NCBI RefSeq assembly: GCF_002836415.1
Contig: NZ_PJBP01000118.1
Span: 1 to 64,000, forward strand
DNA: 64,000 bases
Reading direction: 5' to 3'
Source of the DNA: Psychromonas sp. MB-3u-54
Lineage (GTDB): Bacteria > Pseudomonadota > Gammaproteobacteria > Enterobacterales > Psychromonadaceae
Below the pieces are notes generated by a model that did no database searches, was not told the DNA's origin, and saw only the letters and a program-made list of their open reading frames with translations. The first letter of the stretch is position 1. Every line of letters starts with the position of its first letter. The position numbers and the translations under genes are program-made. Shown here piece by piece: positions 34,870 through 44,883 of this stretch.

Positions 34870-37800
34870 ATGGCTCAGCAAGCCTATCAACTACTGCGCA
34901 TTATTATCATCGACAGTTTCTGGAAAGGGCAGGTTAATGAGCTTAATTTAACCGGTCATACACAGCTTGAAGGAACCAATGGCGCGGGTAAAACGTCACT
35001 GATGCGTTTGTTGCCGCTTTTTTATGGTATGCGGCCAAGTGATATTGTCAGCAAAGTTGATCAAGCACACAATTTCGCTGATTATTACCTGCCACGTGAT
35101 TCCAGTATGCTGGTTTATGAATACCAACGTCCCTTTGGTCAAACTTGTATGGTCATAGCGAGCAGTGATGGGCGTGGTGTGCATTTTAAATTTATTGACG
35201 CAGCTTATAACAGTGAATATTTTATTGCTGATAATAATAAACCTTACCCTGTTAGTGATGTTGATAAATTCTATCGTAATGCCGGTTGCGATCGTTCTGT
35301 TTTTTTAGGGGTTGATAAATACCGTCAAGTTATTCAAAACCTGCGCAGCGGGCGTAAGCTAAAAGAGGTGTATTTACTGCAAAAGCGTTATTCCTTTAGT
35401 GACCAGCCTTGCCCGCATATTGATAAAGTCATTAACGGCACCATTGAAAAGAACCTCGACTTCGATGCCGTTAAACGCATGCTGGTGGCCATTGCCAGCG
35501 ATCATCTGGCGCGTAATAGTGTCGATGAAAAAGAGCAGATTAGTCTTAAAAAAGAAGAAATAAGCCATTGGCTTGCCGATATTCAGGCCGGTCGGGCAAT
35601 CCAACAAGTCGCGCATAAAATAACCCTCTGGCAAAATGATTTTAGCAGTTTAGAAAGCCTGTTACTTAAATTGCAGCACTTGCATTTTGAAATTGTGAGT
35701 CATCAAACTCGCCTTGAAAGTCTGCAGAAAGAGCGCGCAGAAACAAAAAGTGATAAACGCCAATTATCAATTTCATTAGAAAAACAACTGCAGGAAGCTG
35801 TAGATCGTTTACACGGTGAATTATTTACCCTTTTAGCAAAAATTGAAGCGGATGAATGTAAAATCGCTCTTCTCGATGAAGACAAATTGATTTTTGATCA
35901 GGATGACGCCCCCAGTTACCATCTGCACGCCGCGACAGCTCCGCAGATTCAAAACGAATTAAATGAAGTGAATGCGATTATTGAAGCATTTGAGGGCAAT
36001 ATTAATAAAATACAGCAAAAATTTGATCGCCTGATTCAAAACAGAAAACTTGAGCATGTGACCGAGATTGCCGGTAATAAAGATAAAACGGCCAATATTA
36101 AAGAGACGGCAGCGCTGCAGTTAACCGTTATATCTGAAGTTTATCAGCAGCAGTGTAATGACTTGAATGAGCAGTTAAATCAGCAAAACTTGAACTTAAA
36201 AATCGGACAGCAACACATTGAAAATGAGCTTAAAAATGCGAAATTTCAATTAAATCAAGCCATTATTGAACCTGAGTTATTGACGGACATTGAAAATAAT
36301 CAGGTCTTATTAAATGCCGCTCAGGAAAAACAAACTCAACTATTTAAAGAGCAGTCCGGTTTACAAAGTGAATTAACGCAGTTTGATAAATTGCGTGAAA
36401 AGCAAAGCGATAAACATCAACAGGAAAACCGTTATTTAGAACAGTTACGCAGTGAATGCTCAGAAGTTGAATTACAACTTATTCCTAAAACTGGCTCATT
36501 ACATCATTATTTAAATAACGAGCCACTGGCAGGGGACTGGAAGCAAACTATCGGCCGTCTATTAAGCAGTGCGCAACTGGGGCGTTGTGATCTTGACCCT
36601 TCCTGGGTTGGTGGCGAATTGAGTTTCTATGGTTTGACCTTAGATTTACAGCAGATCCAACACAATGACTCGCTCTTTTTGAATGAAACACAATTGCGTG
36701 AAAAGCGTGATGCGCTTGAAACAACCTACCAGACGCAAGGTGAGAAGATCAAGCAGCTGGATGAGCAACTTGCTCAGCTGAGTAAACAGATTGAAAACCA
36801 GCAGCTTAGAATAACGCAGGCGGCGCAGGGCTTAAAACAAAATGAATTAAATTTGCAGCAGCTCAAAGTGCAGCATCAGAATCTTGCGATCAAAAAGCAA
36901 CGCGCGATTAAAGCCCATATTGATAGCGTTAATGAGCAGATTCATTCACTCGAAAAACAGAAAAAAACGCATGATAAAAAACAACAGGCATTTTCGAAGC
37001 AACAACAAGGGCAGAAAAGTGAATTAAGTACGCAGATGTTGGAAAAACGGCTGGTGGTTGAAAGTGATCGAGATGTACAACTGGATTTGTTAAGTGAAGC
37101 GTTGATTGCATTAGAGTCTGGCCATAAAGCACGGATCAAAGCGCTGCAAAAACAGAACAACACGGATTTAGATAAACTTGATCCCGATGGTGAAGTGGAT
37201 AAGCGCACTCGAGAAAGAAAAATGCTTATTCGATCACTTGAAAAATGTGCTGTTTTTGAGCAAAAAGCGCGCAGCTATTTTCAGTTTATGAATGAGCGTT
37301 ATAGCCAGCGTGATAGCCTGGCTGAGCATAATCAAAACAGAAATATTACAAAACGTAATATTGAACAATCAATCGAAGAGGTCCAGATTAATCTGGGTAA
37401 GCAGATCAGTGATACTAAGCTTTTTATCAAAAAGCTTAATATGCAAAGTAATACTAGCGAGGATCTCTTAGTATTACTTAATGAGAGCCATCGTGATTGT
37501 GAACAAAACGGCATTAATGCGACTTTTGCTGAGCATCAACCGTCTAATCAGGCTGATCTCAGTATTAGTTTTTGTAATGATTGCCTGACGCAATTCAAAA
37601 GCATCCACAAACGTCTTAGTGAACAACTTAATAAATTTAATGACCGTTTCAAAAAGGATCATTCCGCCAGTGAGTTATATGAAAATTGGCAAAAATTAGT
37701 GGCCGATAATGATCATTATCAGGGTGCCGAATTATTATTTAAATATCGCAGTCCGATTGCTGACTTATTAAGCAGTGCGGAGCAAAAACAAAAAAGCACT

Positions 37801-38856
37801 TATCAATTAGTCACGGTCAATGCCAATATGATCAATGAGTTCTATCAACATATAGAAAACTTTGGTCAGCGTATTAAACAGATTGGCAAAAAGTTATCCA
37901 ATAATGTTACCGCACTGACACATTTTGAAGCACTGGCAGATATCAATGTCACCACGGTAATGAAACAGGAAGAATTAGATTATTGGGGGCCGTTGCAGGT
38001 TTTTGCAAAAGCATTTGAATTATACCGTGATCAATTAAGAGAAGGCGTGGGGGAAATACCCGATGAACTGGTGCAGGCAATGCAAAGATTATCAGCATAC
38101 TTACCCAGTGAAGGTTTTGTTTTAGCCCATAATAATCTTTTTGATATAGAATTTACGATCACTGAAAAAGGTCAGGTAAAGCATGCCCGTAACGCCAAAC
38201 AACTTAAAAAAGTGAGTTCGACGGGACTCTCTTACCTGGCCATGCTGTCATTATTCGCAGGTCTTTTAGGCATGTTACGCGGCACGGCTGAAAACAGATC
38301 GCAAATAATTTTACCCGTTGACGAGCTTGGAGAGTTAGCGGCTGAAAATGTTGATTTGTTACTGCAGATGTTTAATGACAATAATATTAGTATGTTATCT
38401 GCATCGCCTTCGACAGACAGGCATATTCTCTCACTCTATCAGCGCCACTATAAATTAAAAGATAATAAAATTTTCCATGCCGACATTCCAACATCACGTT
38501 TAGATGAATTGTTAGCACGACGGGCAAGCGCGCAAAACCGCCACGACAGCAGCGTCATAAAAGATACGGATCATAGCGTCGCCAAAGAAAAGTTAGTGCA
38601 ACAGGCCATCACGCAAAACAGTCACGATAGCAGCGTCATAAAAGACACGGATCATAGCGTCGCCAAAGAAAAGTTAGTGCAACAGGCCATCACGCAAAAC
38701 AGTCACGACAGCAGCGTCATAAAAGACACGGATGATAGCGTCGCCAAAGAAAAGTTAGTGCAACAGGCAGTCATGCAAAACAGTCACGATAGCAGCGTCA
38801 TAAAAGACACGGATCATAGCGTCGCCAAAGAAAAAACTGCGCAGGAGTTAAGTTAA
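34870..38856 (+). CDS. SMC-like ATPase, MukB/MksB/JetC-like
   Basis: This 1328-residue ATPase has condensin architecture. Walker A GTNGAGKTS lies at residues 35-43 and long Gln/Glu/Lys coiled coils occupy ~260-540 and ~640-960, with a putative hinge (HYLNNEPLAGDWKQTIGRLL..) between. The C-motif-like STGLSYL lies near 1117-1123 and Walker B ILPVDE at 1147-1152. After the head it ends with four 27-residue repeats, SSVIKDTDHSVAKEK-type, absent from any SMC I know. MukB-like ATPases extrude DNA loops; Wadjet/MksBEFG relatives restrict plasmids. It overlaps the next gene by one base (TAATG) and starts after AAGGATTTTTT. Confidence 0.85.
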   Translation: MAQQAYQLLRIIIIDSFWKGQVNELNLTGHTQLEGTNGAGKTSLMRLLPLFYGMRPSDIVSKVDQAHNFADYYLPRDSSMLVYEYQRPFGQTCMVIASSDGRGVHFKFIDAAYNSEYFIADNNKPYPVSDVDKFYRNAGCDRSVFLGVDKYRQVIQNLRSGRKLKEVYLLQKRYSFSDQPCPHIDKVINGTIEKNLDFDAVKRMLVAIASDHLARNSVDEKEQISLKKEEISHWLADIQAGRAIQQVAHKITLWQNDFSSLESLLLKLQHLHFEIVSHQTRLESLQKERAETKSDKRQLSISLEKQLQEAVDRLHGELFTLLAKIEADECKIALLDEDKLIFDQDDAPSYHLHAATAPQIQNELNEVNAIIEAFEGNINKIQQKFDRLIQNRKLEHVTEIAGNKDKTANIKETAALQLTVISEVYQQQCNDLNEQLNQQNLNLKIGQQHIENELKNAKFQLNQAIIEPELLTDIENNQVLLNAAQEKQTQLFKEQSGLQSELTQFDKLREKQSDKHQQENRYLEQLRSECSEVELQLIPKTGSLHHYLNNEPLAGDWKQTIGRLLSSAQLGRCDLDPSWVGGELSFYGLTLDLQQIQHNDSLFLNETQLREKRDALETTYQTQGEKIKQLDEQLAQLSKQIENQQLRITQAAQGLKQNELNLQQLKVQHQNLAIKKQRAIKAHIDSVNEQIHSLEKQKKTHDKKQQAFSKQQQGQKSELSTQMLEKRLVVESDRDVQLDLLSEALIALESGHKARIKALQKQNNTDLDKLDPDGEVDKRTRERKMLIRSLEKCAVFEQKARSYFQFMNERYSQRDSLAEHNQNRNITKRNIEQSIEEVQINLGKQISDTKLFIKKLNMQSNTSEDLLVLLNESHRDCEQNGINATFAEHQPSNQADLSISFCNDCLTQFKSIHKRLSEQLNKFNDRFKKDHSASELYENWQKLVADNDHYQGAELLFKYRSPIADLLSSAEQKQKSTYQLVTVNANMINEFYQHIENFGQRIKQIGKKLSNNVTALTHFEALADINVTTVMKQEELDYWGPLQVFAKAFELYRDQLREGVGEIPDELVQAMQRLSAYLPSEGFVLAHNNLFDIEFTITEKGQVKHARNAKQLKKVSSTGLSYLAMLSLFAGLLGMLRGTAENRSQIILPVDELGELAAENVDLLLQMFNDNNISMLSASPSTDRHILSLYQRHYKLKDNKIFHADIPTSRLDELLARRASAQNRHDSSVIKDTDHSVAKEKLVQQAITQNSHDSSVIKDTDHSVAKEKLVQQAITQNSHDSSVIKDTDDSVAKEKLVQQAVMQNSHDSSVIKDTDHSVAKEKTAQELS
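38530..38853 (+). repeat. Four 81-bp in-frame tandem repeats at the 3' end of the SMC-like gene
   Basis: Units start at 38530, 38611, 38692 and 38773 and end at 38853, directly before the TAA. Each encodes 27 residues around HDSSVIKDTDHSVAKEK. Units 2 and 3 are almost identical in DNA, so the expansion is recent. Being a multiple of three, copy-number changes keep the frame. Confidence 0.95.
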
Positions 38857-39479
38857 TGTTTAAACAAACGGTGCAAAAATTATTAACCGGGGCGGTTATT
38901 TGTGAAACCGCTTATCCGGAAGAGTTTGAATATTTGAAAGCAGGCAGCAATAGCGGACGTGTTGAGGATTTTTTAGCAAATTTAGATCGAAACCTGACCT
39001 GTTTAGAAAGTGCAGAAGCTTATTACTGTACCTTTACCCAAGTGGATCAGTCCAACAGTGTTGAACTGACTGCGCTTTTTACTGAGATGCGCGCTACCTT
39101 CAGACCTCTGGTTGAATTTTTAGACTTGTTATTAACCGCTTCAAATGCGGATTTGCCGGTGCGCGCAAAATCCGTGGTTAATATTAATACCCTGTTTGAT
39201 CCCTTTGAGCACGATCAGACTCTGCGTGATCAGTTACGCCGTTTAACCTCAATCAAACCTTTTAAAACCAATAAAGTGGAAACCCGTGAGCAGTTGGTGA
39301 TGGTTTTCCAAAAATTGGAAGAGATGCATTATTTGGTGCGCAAAAACCCCGGCAGCAGTCGTTATTATGCCACTGCAAAATTTGACCTTATTTATATTTT
39401 AATTGAATTTTTAAATGATTCTGAAAAAGTTGAATTACCAGAAGAGGCGCACAGTCAGCAAGAGGAGTTACTCTTTTAA
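38856..39479 (+). CDS. MukE/MksE/JetB-like subunit of the SMC-like complex
   Basis: This 207-residue protein is mostly helical with winged-helix character: FLDLLLTASNADLPVRAKSVVNINTLFDPFEHDQ, then TREQLVMVFQKLEEMHYLVRKNPGSSRYYATAKF, a typical wing. This size and position match the KITE-type subunits (MukE, MksE, JetB) that bind kleisin and DNA. It is translationally coupled on both sides by TAATG overlaps. Sequence similarity to MukE itself is not obvious by eye, so the assignment relies on operon architecture and fold features. Confidence 0.7.
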   Translation: MFKQTVQKLLTGAVICETAYPEEFEYLKAGSNSGRVEDFLANLDRNLTCLESAEAYYCTFTQVDQSNSVELTALFTEMRATFRPLVEFLDLLLTASNADLPVRAKSVVNINTLFDPFEHDQTLRDQLRRLTSIKPFKTNKVETREQLVMVFQKLEEMHYLVRKNPGSSRYYATAKFDLIYILIEFLNDSEKVELPEEAHSQQEELLF

Positions 39480-40720
39480 TGGCGGGTTATGATGCAGGAC
39501 AGGTTGCAGAGTTATTACGTAAAATTGGCTCACACGACGAATTGTTGGCGAATGCTTATGTCTATGGCTCGGTGGTAACGGATCAAGCCGAGCAACGCAC
39601 TATCAATCTGTTACATAAGGCCGGTCTGTTAAGACCCGACGACGAGCCCGGTGAATTTCGCCTCACCACGGATTTTAAACGTATGCTCAATCGTTTAATG
39701 CGTAAACAAAGCAGTTATCGTCAACTGACGGACATGGGTAAAGTCATTGAAGCATTGGATGAAACGGTTTATGACTTTCAACAAGCGGTGCAGGAAAAAC
39801 AGAGTGATGATGCTGAATTTTATCTCGATCAACTGGATGATCTGCTCTATGAAACCAAAGATGGTTTAAATACTAACCTTGAAAATATGCATTATGCGAT
39901 TGTCAGTCAGTTTGGTTTTGTCAGTACGCTCACCAATAAAATAAGACAAAATGAACGTTATTTGAGCCATGCACAAAATGTATTAACTGAGCTGCAGCAG
40001 ATCGATCCCGAATCTTGTTATGAGTGGATTAACTGGCCTTGTCCAAATGATTTTGCACGTAAAATAACCGGTTTTATCTACTGGTTTAACCAAACATTAC
40101 CGCGTTTACGTTTTATTATCGATAATATGCGCTTAAGCCTGTTTCGTTTGCGCCGGGATGAAAAACAAGCAAGTCAGTTACGTAATATGGCGCGTTATTT
40201 ACGTCAGCACCCGGAATTTGAACTTAACGAGCAATTGTTTGAAGAGCCCGATTTCCCTGAATCATTGAAGTTTGCGCCGGCAATGAAATTGTGTAGTTAC
40301 GTTGATCCCCATAATACGGCAATAGAAACGCCTTTAATGAATTTGGTGCAGTCATTACGTAAACAAACGAACCCGCCCGTGCATAAAGAACGAGAAAGCG
40401 CGGTAGTGGTTATTAGCAGTATTGAAAAACTTGTTTATGAAAGCGATTTTTTTGAAGAACAAACAGATTCTTTATTTGAGCGGGCAATAGAGACTGAGCA
40501 GCCCGTCTCCGCCATCGCCTTTTGGCAACAATATCAACCGGATTGGGTAAGACAAGAGCAGCATATTCATCCTAAGGCCTGGATTGAGTTAGTTTTTAGT
40601 TGTTATTGTAAATTAACTAATGAACAACAGGCTGCGCTGGATATCAAAATGAAAGGCTCACCCGATCCCGGGGTGCCGGATAATTATACTTATAATGATC
40701 TGGAGATTGTCCTGCGTTAA
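39479..40720 (+). CDS. MukF/MksF/JetA-like kleisin of the SMC-like complex
   Basis: This is a 413-residue helical protein. An N-terminal winged helix (EQRTINLLHKAGLLRPDDEPGEFRLTTDFKRML) is followed by a long helical region (ALDETVYDFQQAVQEKQSDDAEFYLDQLDDLL; NLENMHYAIVSQFGFVSTLTNKIRQNERYL). A C-terminal block has WIELVFSCYCKL. This order fits MukF/MksF/JetA kleisins of 400-500 residues. Similar loci are sometimes misnamed in annotation; no enzyme motif is present. The stop at 40718-40720 is followed without gap by a minisatellite. Confidence 0.7.
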   Translation: MAGYDAGQVAELLRKIGSHDELLANAYVYGSVVTDQAEQRTINLLHKAGLLRPDDEPGEFRLTTDFKRMLNRLMRKQSSYRQLTDMGKVIEALDETVYDFQQAVQEKQSDDAEFYLDQLDDLLYETKDGLNTNLENMHYAIVSQFGFVSTLTNKIRQNERYLSHAQNVLTELQQIDPESCYEWINWPCPNDFARKITGFIYWFNQTLPRLRFIIDNMRLSLFRLRRDEKQASQLRNMARYLRQHPEFELNEQLFEEPDFPESLKFAPAMKLCSYVDPHNTAIETPLMNLVQSLRKQTNPPVHKERESAVVVISSIEKLVYESDFFEEQTDSLFERAIETEQPVSAIAFWQQYQPDWVRQEQHIHPKAWIELVFSCYCKLTNEQQAALDIKMKGSPDPGVPDNYTYNDLEIVLR

Positions 40721-41272
40721 AGGCTAGAAGCTAGAAAGCTAGAAAGCTCGACGCTCGACGCTCGAATCTCGAATCTCGACGCTCGACGCTCGAATCTCGA
40801 ATCTCGAATCTCGAATCTCGACGCTCGACGCTCGAATCTCGACGCTCGAAGGCTCGAAGGCTCGAAGCTCGAAGCTCGAAGCTCGAAGCTCGAAGCTCGA
40901 AAGCTCGAAGCTCGAAAGCTCGAAAGCTCGAATCTCGACGCTCGACGCTCGAATCTCGACGCTCGAAGCTCGAAGGCTCGAAGGCTCGAAGGCTCGCAGC
41001 TCGCAGCTCGCAGCTCGCAGCTCGAAGGCTCGAAGCTCGAAGGCTCGAAGGCTCGAAGGCTCGCAGCTCGCAGCTCGCAGCTCGAAGGCTCGAAGGCTCG
41101 AAGCTCGCAGCTCGAAGGCTCGAAGCTCGCAGCTCGCAGCTCGAAAGCTCGAAAGCTCGAAAGCTCGAAAGCTCGAAAGCTCGAAAGCTCGAAAGCTCGA
41201 AAGCTCGAAGCTCGAAAGCTCGAAAGCTCGAAAGCTCGAAGGCTCGAAAGCTCGAAGCTCGAAGGCTCGACA
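40721..41272. repeat. CTCG-core minisatellite, about 550 bp
   Basis: The tract consists of 7- or 8-bp units that keep CTCG (early ones CTAG) and vary in the tail: CTCGAAG, CTCGAAAG, CTCGAAGG, CTCGAAT, CTCGACG, CTCGCAG. Roughly 70 units follow each other without interruption, in local runs of one type. It starts 7-10 bp after the kleisin stop. An ORF on the minus strand (40731-41315) is repeat-derived (SSFRAFELRA) and is not considered a gene. Confidence 0.95.
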
Positions 41273-41369
41273 AGACTGGATATTTGATATTCTGTTTTAT
41301 TTTTAATTCACACAATAGTAAGAGAAAAATCGCTCACTTCATCGTAGGTTGTTGTCTGGGTTATTTTAT

Positions 41370-41870
41370 ATGGGGATAATGAAAAATTTATTTATTATAT
41401 TATTACTAATGCTGCCGTTAATCACTGCTGCTAATACGCTTCTTCCTTTCGCCGATCAGGTCGTGGTTGAAAAATCTAAGCGGAAAATGTATTTGATTAA
41501 GCAGGGGGTCGTCTATCGGGAGTACCCTATCTCTCTGGGTTATCGTCCGCTAGGTCATAAGGGCGAGGAAGGCGATAAAAGAACGCCAGAGGGCAGGTAT
41601 GTGATTGATTATAGAAATCCTGAAAGTCGCTTTTATTTGTCTCTGCATATTAATTATCCCAGTGAAATAGATCTGCAGTCAGCTGCCGATAATGGTGTCA
41701 GCCCCGGAGGAGAAATCTTTATACATGGACAGCCAAATAACAGCAAACCTCATCCGTCTAAATTTAGAGGTCGCGATTGGACCGATGGTTGTATTGCTAT
41801 TACCAACCAGGAAATAGAACAATTTTGGGCCTTGGTAAAAGACGGCACGCCAATCAACATTCGACCCTAA
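41370..41870 (+). CDS. L,D-transpeptidase-family protein (YkuD domain)
   Basis: This ~166-residue exported protein has an N-terminal signal peptide (NLFIILLLMLPLITAANT) and a YkuD domain: VVVEKSKRKMYLIKQG at the start, TPEGRYVIDY and IFIHGQPN mid-protein, then the catalytic motif DWTDGCIAITNQEI with the nucleophilic Cys. Such periplasmic enzymes form 3-3 cross-links in peptidoglycan or attach lipoproteins. Start is ATG 41370 or 41379; both give a signal peptide. The Ser/Thr-x-Gly-Cys signature is intact (TDGC). It lies just downstream of the minisatellite. Confidence 0.9.
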   Translation: MGIMKNLFIILLLMLPLITAANTLLPFADQVVVEKSKRKMYLIKQGVVYREYPISLGYRPLGHKGEEGDKRTPEGRYVIDYRNPESRFYLSLHINYPSEIDLQSAADNGVSPGGEIFIHGQPNNSKPHPSKFRGRDWTDGCIAITNQEIEQFWALVKDGTPINIRP

Positions 41871-41991
41871 TAAAATGTAACACTAAAAATGAATATAACG
41901 GTGGCTCACAGCTTAAACTAATTCGATTGAGTCATAGTTGATTTTGTGTCCTAAAATAAGGATCAGGTTAACCGCTATCAGAGAGGGAAGA

Positions 41992-42822
41992 ATGGATTTT
42001 AAGAAGTACCTATTTTATAACATTAAAGTTTATATGCTGGTTATTTTATCCGGTTCGCTGCTTTTTGGTTGCACCAGTTATAATATTTCCGGTAAAAATT
42101 TTTCCACTATGGACGGTGCACTCGGTTATCAAAAAATAATGTATAAGGAACAAATCGAGGCAGTAAAAAGCAGTCAATATTTTGGCGGTTCAATCTTCAT
42201 TAATGTGCCATCGGACTCGCTTTTAACACAGCCTCCTTTTGTAACGGGAGATCCGGATCCGGCACTACGGAATTATTTTTTAACCCTGTATAAACAAGAT
42301 TTTAAAGCCGTAAAAAAGGCTATCGAAAAATCAAATATGTTTGACAGTGTTAAGGTTGGTCAAGTCGATTCTTCTCTGAATTATTCAACAAAGTACGGTT
42401 ATCGATATTTGGCGGTGAGTAAGGGGGATGGTTCCTGGATAATTCATGATTTATTTCTTGGCGTAAATAGAGTCGCACGATTTCCAAAAAACTTTTCTTC
42501 AAGAATTCATCTGTTAGAGAGTATTATTAGAGAATTTGGAACAATAAAAAATGCTGAACAGCTTCTTTCCGAGTATATTCCAAGTAATGAAACTTTTTCT
42601 TTTGATGAGGCAACCGGAAAAGGGACCCTTTCGGTGGATGGGCAAGGCATTCAAACAAGATATTGGATGTTGAAAAAAATAGCTGACCTTACCGGTGCAA
42701 AAAAATTGCATTCCGGGGCGAATAAACACCTACCTGAACAATTATTTACCGTTTTAGATGAACAGATTCAAGATGGTTTATTCACTATTAAATTTGATAC
42801 CAATGTAGCATCTTATTATTAA
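41992..42822 (+). CDS. Lipoprotein of unknown function
   Basis: This 276-residue protein begins DFKKYLFYNIKVYMLVILSGSLLFGCTSYN, a signal peptide with lipobox LLFGC. The mature part has a segment GGSIFINVPSDSLL, a helix-rich middle and no cysteine or enzyme motif that I recognise. I chose ATG 41992 because GAGAGGGAAG precedes it; the frame is open to 41938. It lies between the L,D-transpeptidase and a DUF3087 protein, so an envelope role is likely but unproven. Confidence 0.7.
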   Translation: MDFKKYLFYNIKVYMLVILSGSLLFGCTSYNISGKNFSTMDGALGYQKIMYKEQIEAVKSSQYFGGSIFINVPSDSLLTQPPFVTGDPDPALRNYFLTLYKQDFKAVKKAIEKSNMFDSVKVGQVDSSLNYSTKYGYRYLAVSKGDGSWIIHDLFLGVNRVARFPKNFSSRIHLLESIIREFGTIKNAEQLLSEYIPSNETFSFDEATGKGTLSVDGQGIQTRYWMLKKIADLTGAKKLHSGANKHLPEQLFTVLDEQIQDGLFTIKFDTNVASYY

Positions 42823-42971
42823 TATTTGTATTTTTCCGCCCAATAGCCTTGCTGCTGACAGGCCGGTTATTTCATTTCCCATTTACAGCAGATCTGTTTT
42901 AAGTATTTATTGCTTGGTAATATGTTGCTTAGCTTTTACACTGCAGCCATTTCGACAATAATGAGATTTTT

Positions 42972-43478
42972 ATGCAGCTAGTGTTAATCAATAAACAACG
43001 ATATCGTCGCCATTTAAATATTGTAATAGCTGCCTGTATTGCAATTCTGGTAATAGCCAGTTTAGGCGTTGCACAACTGCTGATTTTGTTATTTCCAGAT
43101 CCATCGGGTTCTCATTTTCATTGGAATTTGCTGGGGGTAATCGTGGCTTGCTTATTATTAGCCTCTCTATTATTGAAATTTAAAGAGCATGATTTCATGA
43201 CCGAAGTGGCTTATGTTTGGGACTTAAAGCAGTCCTTGAATAAAATAACCCGCGCGATGAGAAAATTGAAGATGGCAGCAAACCAGGGTGACCAAAATGC
43301 GATGAACGCACTGCAGTTTAGTTATGATGGCTCGCGTCAGTTATGGTTATTAGACGATAATGTCCTGACCTTAGAAAGTTTAGAGCATAGTCAAAAAGAG
43401 CTGGATCAATTGGCCATTAAGTATGATTTTCTGCTGGATGCTAAAAACTACCACAGTGATCTGTTAAAAACCTTGTAA
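42972..43478 (+). CDS. DUF3087 membrane protein
   Basis: This 168-residue protein starts LVLINKQRYRRHLNIVIAACIAILVIASLGVAQLLI with two transmembrane helices in the first 75 residues. A cytoplasmic helical domain follows (YVWDLKQSLNKITRAMRKLKMAANQGDQNAMNALQFSYDGSRQLWLLDDNVL). This matches DUF3087, found in marine gammaproteobacteria. The function is unknown. It is probably monocistronic, 187 bp before kbl. Confidence 0.85.
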   Translation: MQLVLINKQRYRRHLNIVIAACIAILVIASLGVAQLLILLFPDPSGSHFHWNLLGVIVACLLLASLLLKFKEHDFMTEVAYVWDLKQSLNKITRAMRKLKMAANQGDQNAMNALQFSYDGSRQLWLLDDNVLTLESLEHSQKELDQLAIKYDFLLDAKNYHSDLLKTL

Positions 43479-43677
43479 TACCAGCCGTTTTCTTAATAGT
43501 TGTCAGGGTATTTCTTTGCTGGTGGCTATTAGGGAGGTTGTATAATAAACAATCATGTGAAAAAATGTTGTGAATAAATTTATAATGTTTTTATTTACAA
43601 TGATTTATCCCCCATATTCTCAATTTTAATATAAAATAGTCAAATCATTTTCTGCTAAACCAATATTGTGGTGTGTC

Positions 43678-44871
43678 ATGTCTAATAAATTCTACCGACA
43701 AATCAATCAGCAAATCGAACAAGTCAAAAATGATGGCCTTTATAAATCAGAGCGAATCATTACATCAGCTCAACAAGCCTTAGTCTCAATAGCAAGTGGT
43801 GAGCAGGTGCTTAATTTTTGTGCCAATAACTATCTTGGTTTAGCAAACCATCCTGATTTGATTACAGCAGCTAAAAAAGGGCTGGATCAACAAGGTTTTG
43901 GCATGGCCTCGGTACGTTTTATTTGCGGCACCCAAGACAAGCATAAAGCCCTGGAAGCTAAGCTCTCTGCATTTTTAGGCATGGAAGATACGATTCTTTA
44001 TACTTCCTGCTTTGATGCCAATACCGGTTTATTTGAAACTATTTTAGACGCCAATGATGCCATTATTTCAGATGCGTTAAATCATGCCTCGATCATAGAT
44101 GGTGTGCGTTTATGTAAAGCGAAACGCTTCCGTTATGCAAACAATGATATGGCTGAATTAGAAGAGCAGTTAATTGCCGCAGATAGCGCAGGCGCGCGGC
44201 ATAAATTGATTGTTACCGATGGCGTTTTTTCAATGGATGGGGTGGTCGCAAATTTACCTGCTATTTGCGACTTGGCCGATAAATATGATGCACTGGTGAT
44301 GGTTGATGATTCCCATGCCGTTGGTTTTATGGGGGCCCATGGTCGTGGTACCCATGAATATCATAATGTGATGGGCCGTATTGATATCATTACCGGCACC
44401 TTGGGTAAGGCTATGGGTGGCGCTTCCGGCGGTTATACAGCGGCTAAAAAAGAAGTGATTGATTGGTTACGTCAGCGCTCGCGTCCTTATCTTTTTTCAA
44501 ATTCTCTTGCCCCTGCCATTGTTACGGCTTCCATTGAGGCGCTCGATTTACTGGCTAAAAGTGATGCGCTGCGTGCGCAACTTTGGGAAAACGCTGCGCA
44601 CTTTCGTGGTCGCATGACCGACGCGGGATTTACCATGGGCGGCAGTGACCATGCTATTATTCCGATCATGTTAGGGGATGCCAAAATAGCCGCAGAGTTT
44701 GCGGAAAGAGCCCTGGCGAAAAAAGTTTATGTGGTGGCTTTCTCATTTCCTGTTGTACCCAAAGATCAGGCACGTATCCGCACGCAAATGTCTGCCGCAC
44801 ATACGATTGAGCAGCTTGATTATGCGATTGATGTCTTTATTGAAGTCGGTAAAGAGATGGGCTTAATTTAA
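43678..44871 (+). CDS. kbl: 2-amino-3-ketobutyrate CoA ligase (glycine C-acetyltransferase)
   Basis: This 397-residue PLP enzyme of the alpha-oxoamine synthase family converts 2-amino-3-oxobutyrate plus CoA to glycine and acetyl-CoA. Motifs include [49 protein letters not shown] and the PLP-lysine site [14 protein letters not shown]. Length equals E. coli Kbl. The ATG at 43678 starts the family N-terminus ([14 protein letters not shown]). The gene directly precedes tdh (12-bp gap), forming the standard threonine degradation operon. Confidence 0.97.
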   Translation: MSNKFYRQINQQIEQVKNDGLYKSERIITSAQQALVSIASGEQVLNFCANNYLGLANHPDLITAAKKGLDQQGFGMASVRFICGTQDKHKALEAKLSAFLGMEDTILYTSCFDANTGLFETILDANDAIISDALNHASIIDGVRLCKAKRFRYANNDMAELEEQLIAADSAGARHKLIVTDGVFSMDGVVANLPAICDLADKYDALVMVDDSHAVGFMGAHGRGTHEYHNVMGRIDIITGTLGKAMGGASGGYTAAKKEVIDWLRQRSRPYLFSNSLAPAIVTASIEALDLLAKSDALRAQLWENAAHFRGRMTDAGFTMGGSDHAIIPIMLGDAKIAAEFAERALAKKVYVVAFSFPVVPKDQARIRTQMSAAHTIEQLDYAIDVFIEVGKEMGLI

Positions 44872-44883
44872 TTGGAGAGCAAA

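Noticed and set aside
40731-41315. 194-aa minus-strand ORF in the minisatellite
   Set aside because: It is composed only of repeat-derived SSFRAFEL/RASSLRA strings and has no ribosome site; open by base composition.
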